Source: Streptacidiphilus jeojiense
GTDB lineage: Bacteria > Actinomycetota > Actinomycetes > Streptomycetales > Streptomycetaceae
DNA: 64,000 nucleotides
Direction of reading: 5' to 3'
NCBI RefSeq assembly: GCF_000719095.1
Contig: NZ_JOEH01000006.1
Span: forward strand, 62,001 to 126,000
The notes below the pieces were generated by a model, which was not told the origin of the DNA, did not search any database, and saw only the letters and a program-made list of their open reading frames with translations. Shown here piece after piece: positions 63,400-64,000 of the stretch. How positions within the stretch are numbered: the first letter of the stretch is position 1; each line of letters starts with the position of its first letter. The position numbers and the translations under genes were made by a program.

Positions 63400-64000
63400 C
63401 CGCCGCAACCGCCCCCGCCGGGGCGGCCGTGGTGGACTTCCACGGCCACCTCGCCGTCCCCGAGGCCGACGCCCTGGTCGCCGGGACGGACGGCTTCGCC
63501 CGCGAGCTGACGGCGGAGCAGCGCTCCCACTCGGCCGAGTCGCTCGTCCTGAACCGGCATCAGCTGGCGAGCAGGGCCCGGCAGTTGACGGACGTCCGGC
63601 GGCGCATGGCCGACCTCGACGCGATGGGCGTCGACGTCCAGGTGGTCGGCCCGATGCCGATGCACCACTACTGGGCCGGCCCCGCCCTCGCCGCCGAACT
63701 GGCGGAGACCGTCAACGCCGCCGTCGCCGCGCACTGCGCCCAGGCCCCGGAGCGGCTGCGCGGCCTGGGCACCGTCCCGCTCCAGCACGTCGACCTGGCC
63801 GTGCGCACCCTGCACCGGGCCCTATCGGTGCACGGGCTGGACGGGGTGAGCGTCTCCACCACCGTCGAGGGACGGGAGCTGGCCGACCCGGTCCACGACC
63901 CGTTCTGGGCGGCGGCACAGGAGGCCGGAACCCTGGTCTTCCTGCACCCCTGGGGCTGCTCGCTGGGCGAGCGGCTGGCCACCCGCTACCTCGGCAACAC
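63396..64000 (+). CDS. amidohydrolase-2 family protein (partial, cut by window end)
   Basis: The first 201 residues of a metal-dependent amidohydrolase. The reading frame begins VTAATAPAGAAVVDFHGHLAVPEAD, where HGH-type His ligands (DFHGHL) stand at the N-terminus, then MADLDAMGVDVQVVGPMPMHHYW and APERLRGLGTVPLQ, and reaches VFLHPWGCSL near the window end. The family includes ACMSD-like decarboxylases of ring-cleavage pathways. It is coupled to the monooxygenase by GTGA. The 3' part is outside the window. Confidence 0.85.
   Translation, partial: MTAATAPAGAAVVDFHGHLAVPEADALVAGTDGFARELTAEQRSHSAESLVLNRHQLASRARQLTDVRRRMADLDAMGVDVQVVGPMPMHHYWAGPALAAELAETVNAAVAAHCAQAPERLRGLGTVPLQHVDLAVRTLHRALSVHGLDGVSVSTTVEGRELADPVHDPFWAAAQEAGTLVFLHPWGCSLGERLATRYLGN

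Overview
The window is very GC-rich actinobacterial DNA. Twin-arginine and lipoprotein signals, LacI-type sugar regulators, class-E-like sortase tails and many translationally coupled ATGA/GTGA junctions fit a Streptomyces, Kitasatospora or Streptacidiphilus-type chromosome. Fifty protein genes are supported, the last cut by the window edge. No rRNA, tRNA, CRISPR array, insertion sequence or integrase was seen.

Layout. 1-6.4 kb: a VOC/pterin-dehydratase-like fusion, a 740-base non-coding stretch with inverted copies of a GGGGTCACT-flanked element, an intracellular GH35 beta-galactosidase with a perfect LacI-type palindrome upstream, a cell-wall protein, an acetyltransferase and a histone-H1-like winged-helix protein. 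6.4-11.8 kb: a NarL-type two-component system divergent from a three-gene ABC-2 exporter, with a 20-bp palindrome between them. 11.8-16 kb: a DUF3291 protein, a SufR-like regulator, a beta-lactamase-fold serine hydrolase and RecQ.

16-35 kb is a glycan-use island. A GH5-like glycosidase, a LacI repressor, a complete peptide-type (Dpp/Opp) ABC importer and a Tat-exported 996-residue GH35 enzyme sit together, and copies of one ACCGGTT operator occur at the two promoter regions. Next to them a GH42 beta-galactosidase is divergent from a CUT1 sugar ABC operon that has its own lac-like operator and LacI repressor. I infer that large galactosides are trimmed outside the cell, imported by the two ABC systems and finished inside by GH42 and GH35.

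35-47 kb: a COG4705 membrane protein, a sialidase-like secreted protein, a BASS-type transporter, a 37-residue membrane protein, an OmpR/EnvZ-like pair, an ArsB/NhaD-like transporter, a PAP2 phosphatase and an iron-uptake locus. In that locus the EfeU permease and EfeO are one polypeptide behind an iron-box-like site, and the EfeB peroxidase lacks its C-terminus. An 18-bp palindrome GTCTAC-N6-GTAGAC occurs before both the 37-residue gene and PAP2.

47-58 kb: a secreted GH3 glucosidase, a rhomboid-like membrane protein, a CUT2 (ribose-type) ABC importer and a Tat-exported beta-helix protein. 58-64 kb: a divergent catabolic cluster (FAD monooxygenase and amidohydrolase one way; FAH-family hydrolase, extradiol-dioxygenase-like VOC protein, histidinol-dehydrogenase-like protein and SDR the other) around a concentric palindrome. 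I read it as degradation of an unidentified aromatic compound. Starts were chosen from start codon, Shine-Dalgarno sequence, coupling and family alignment; alternatives are given where they matter.
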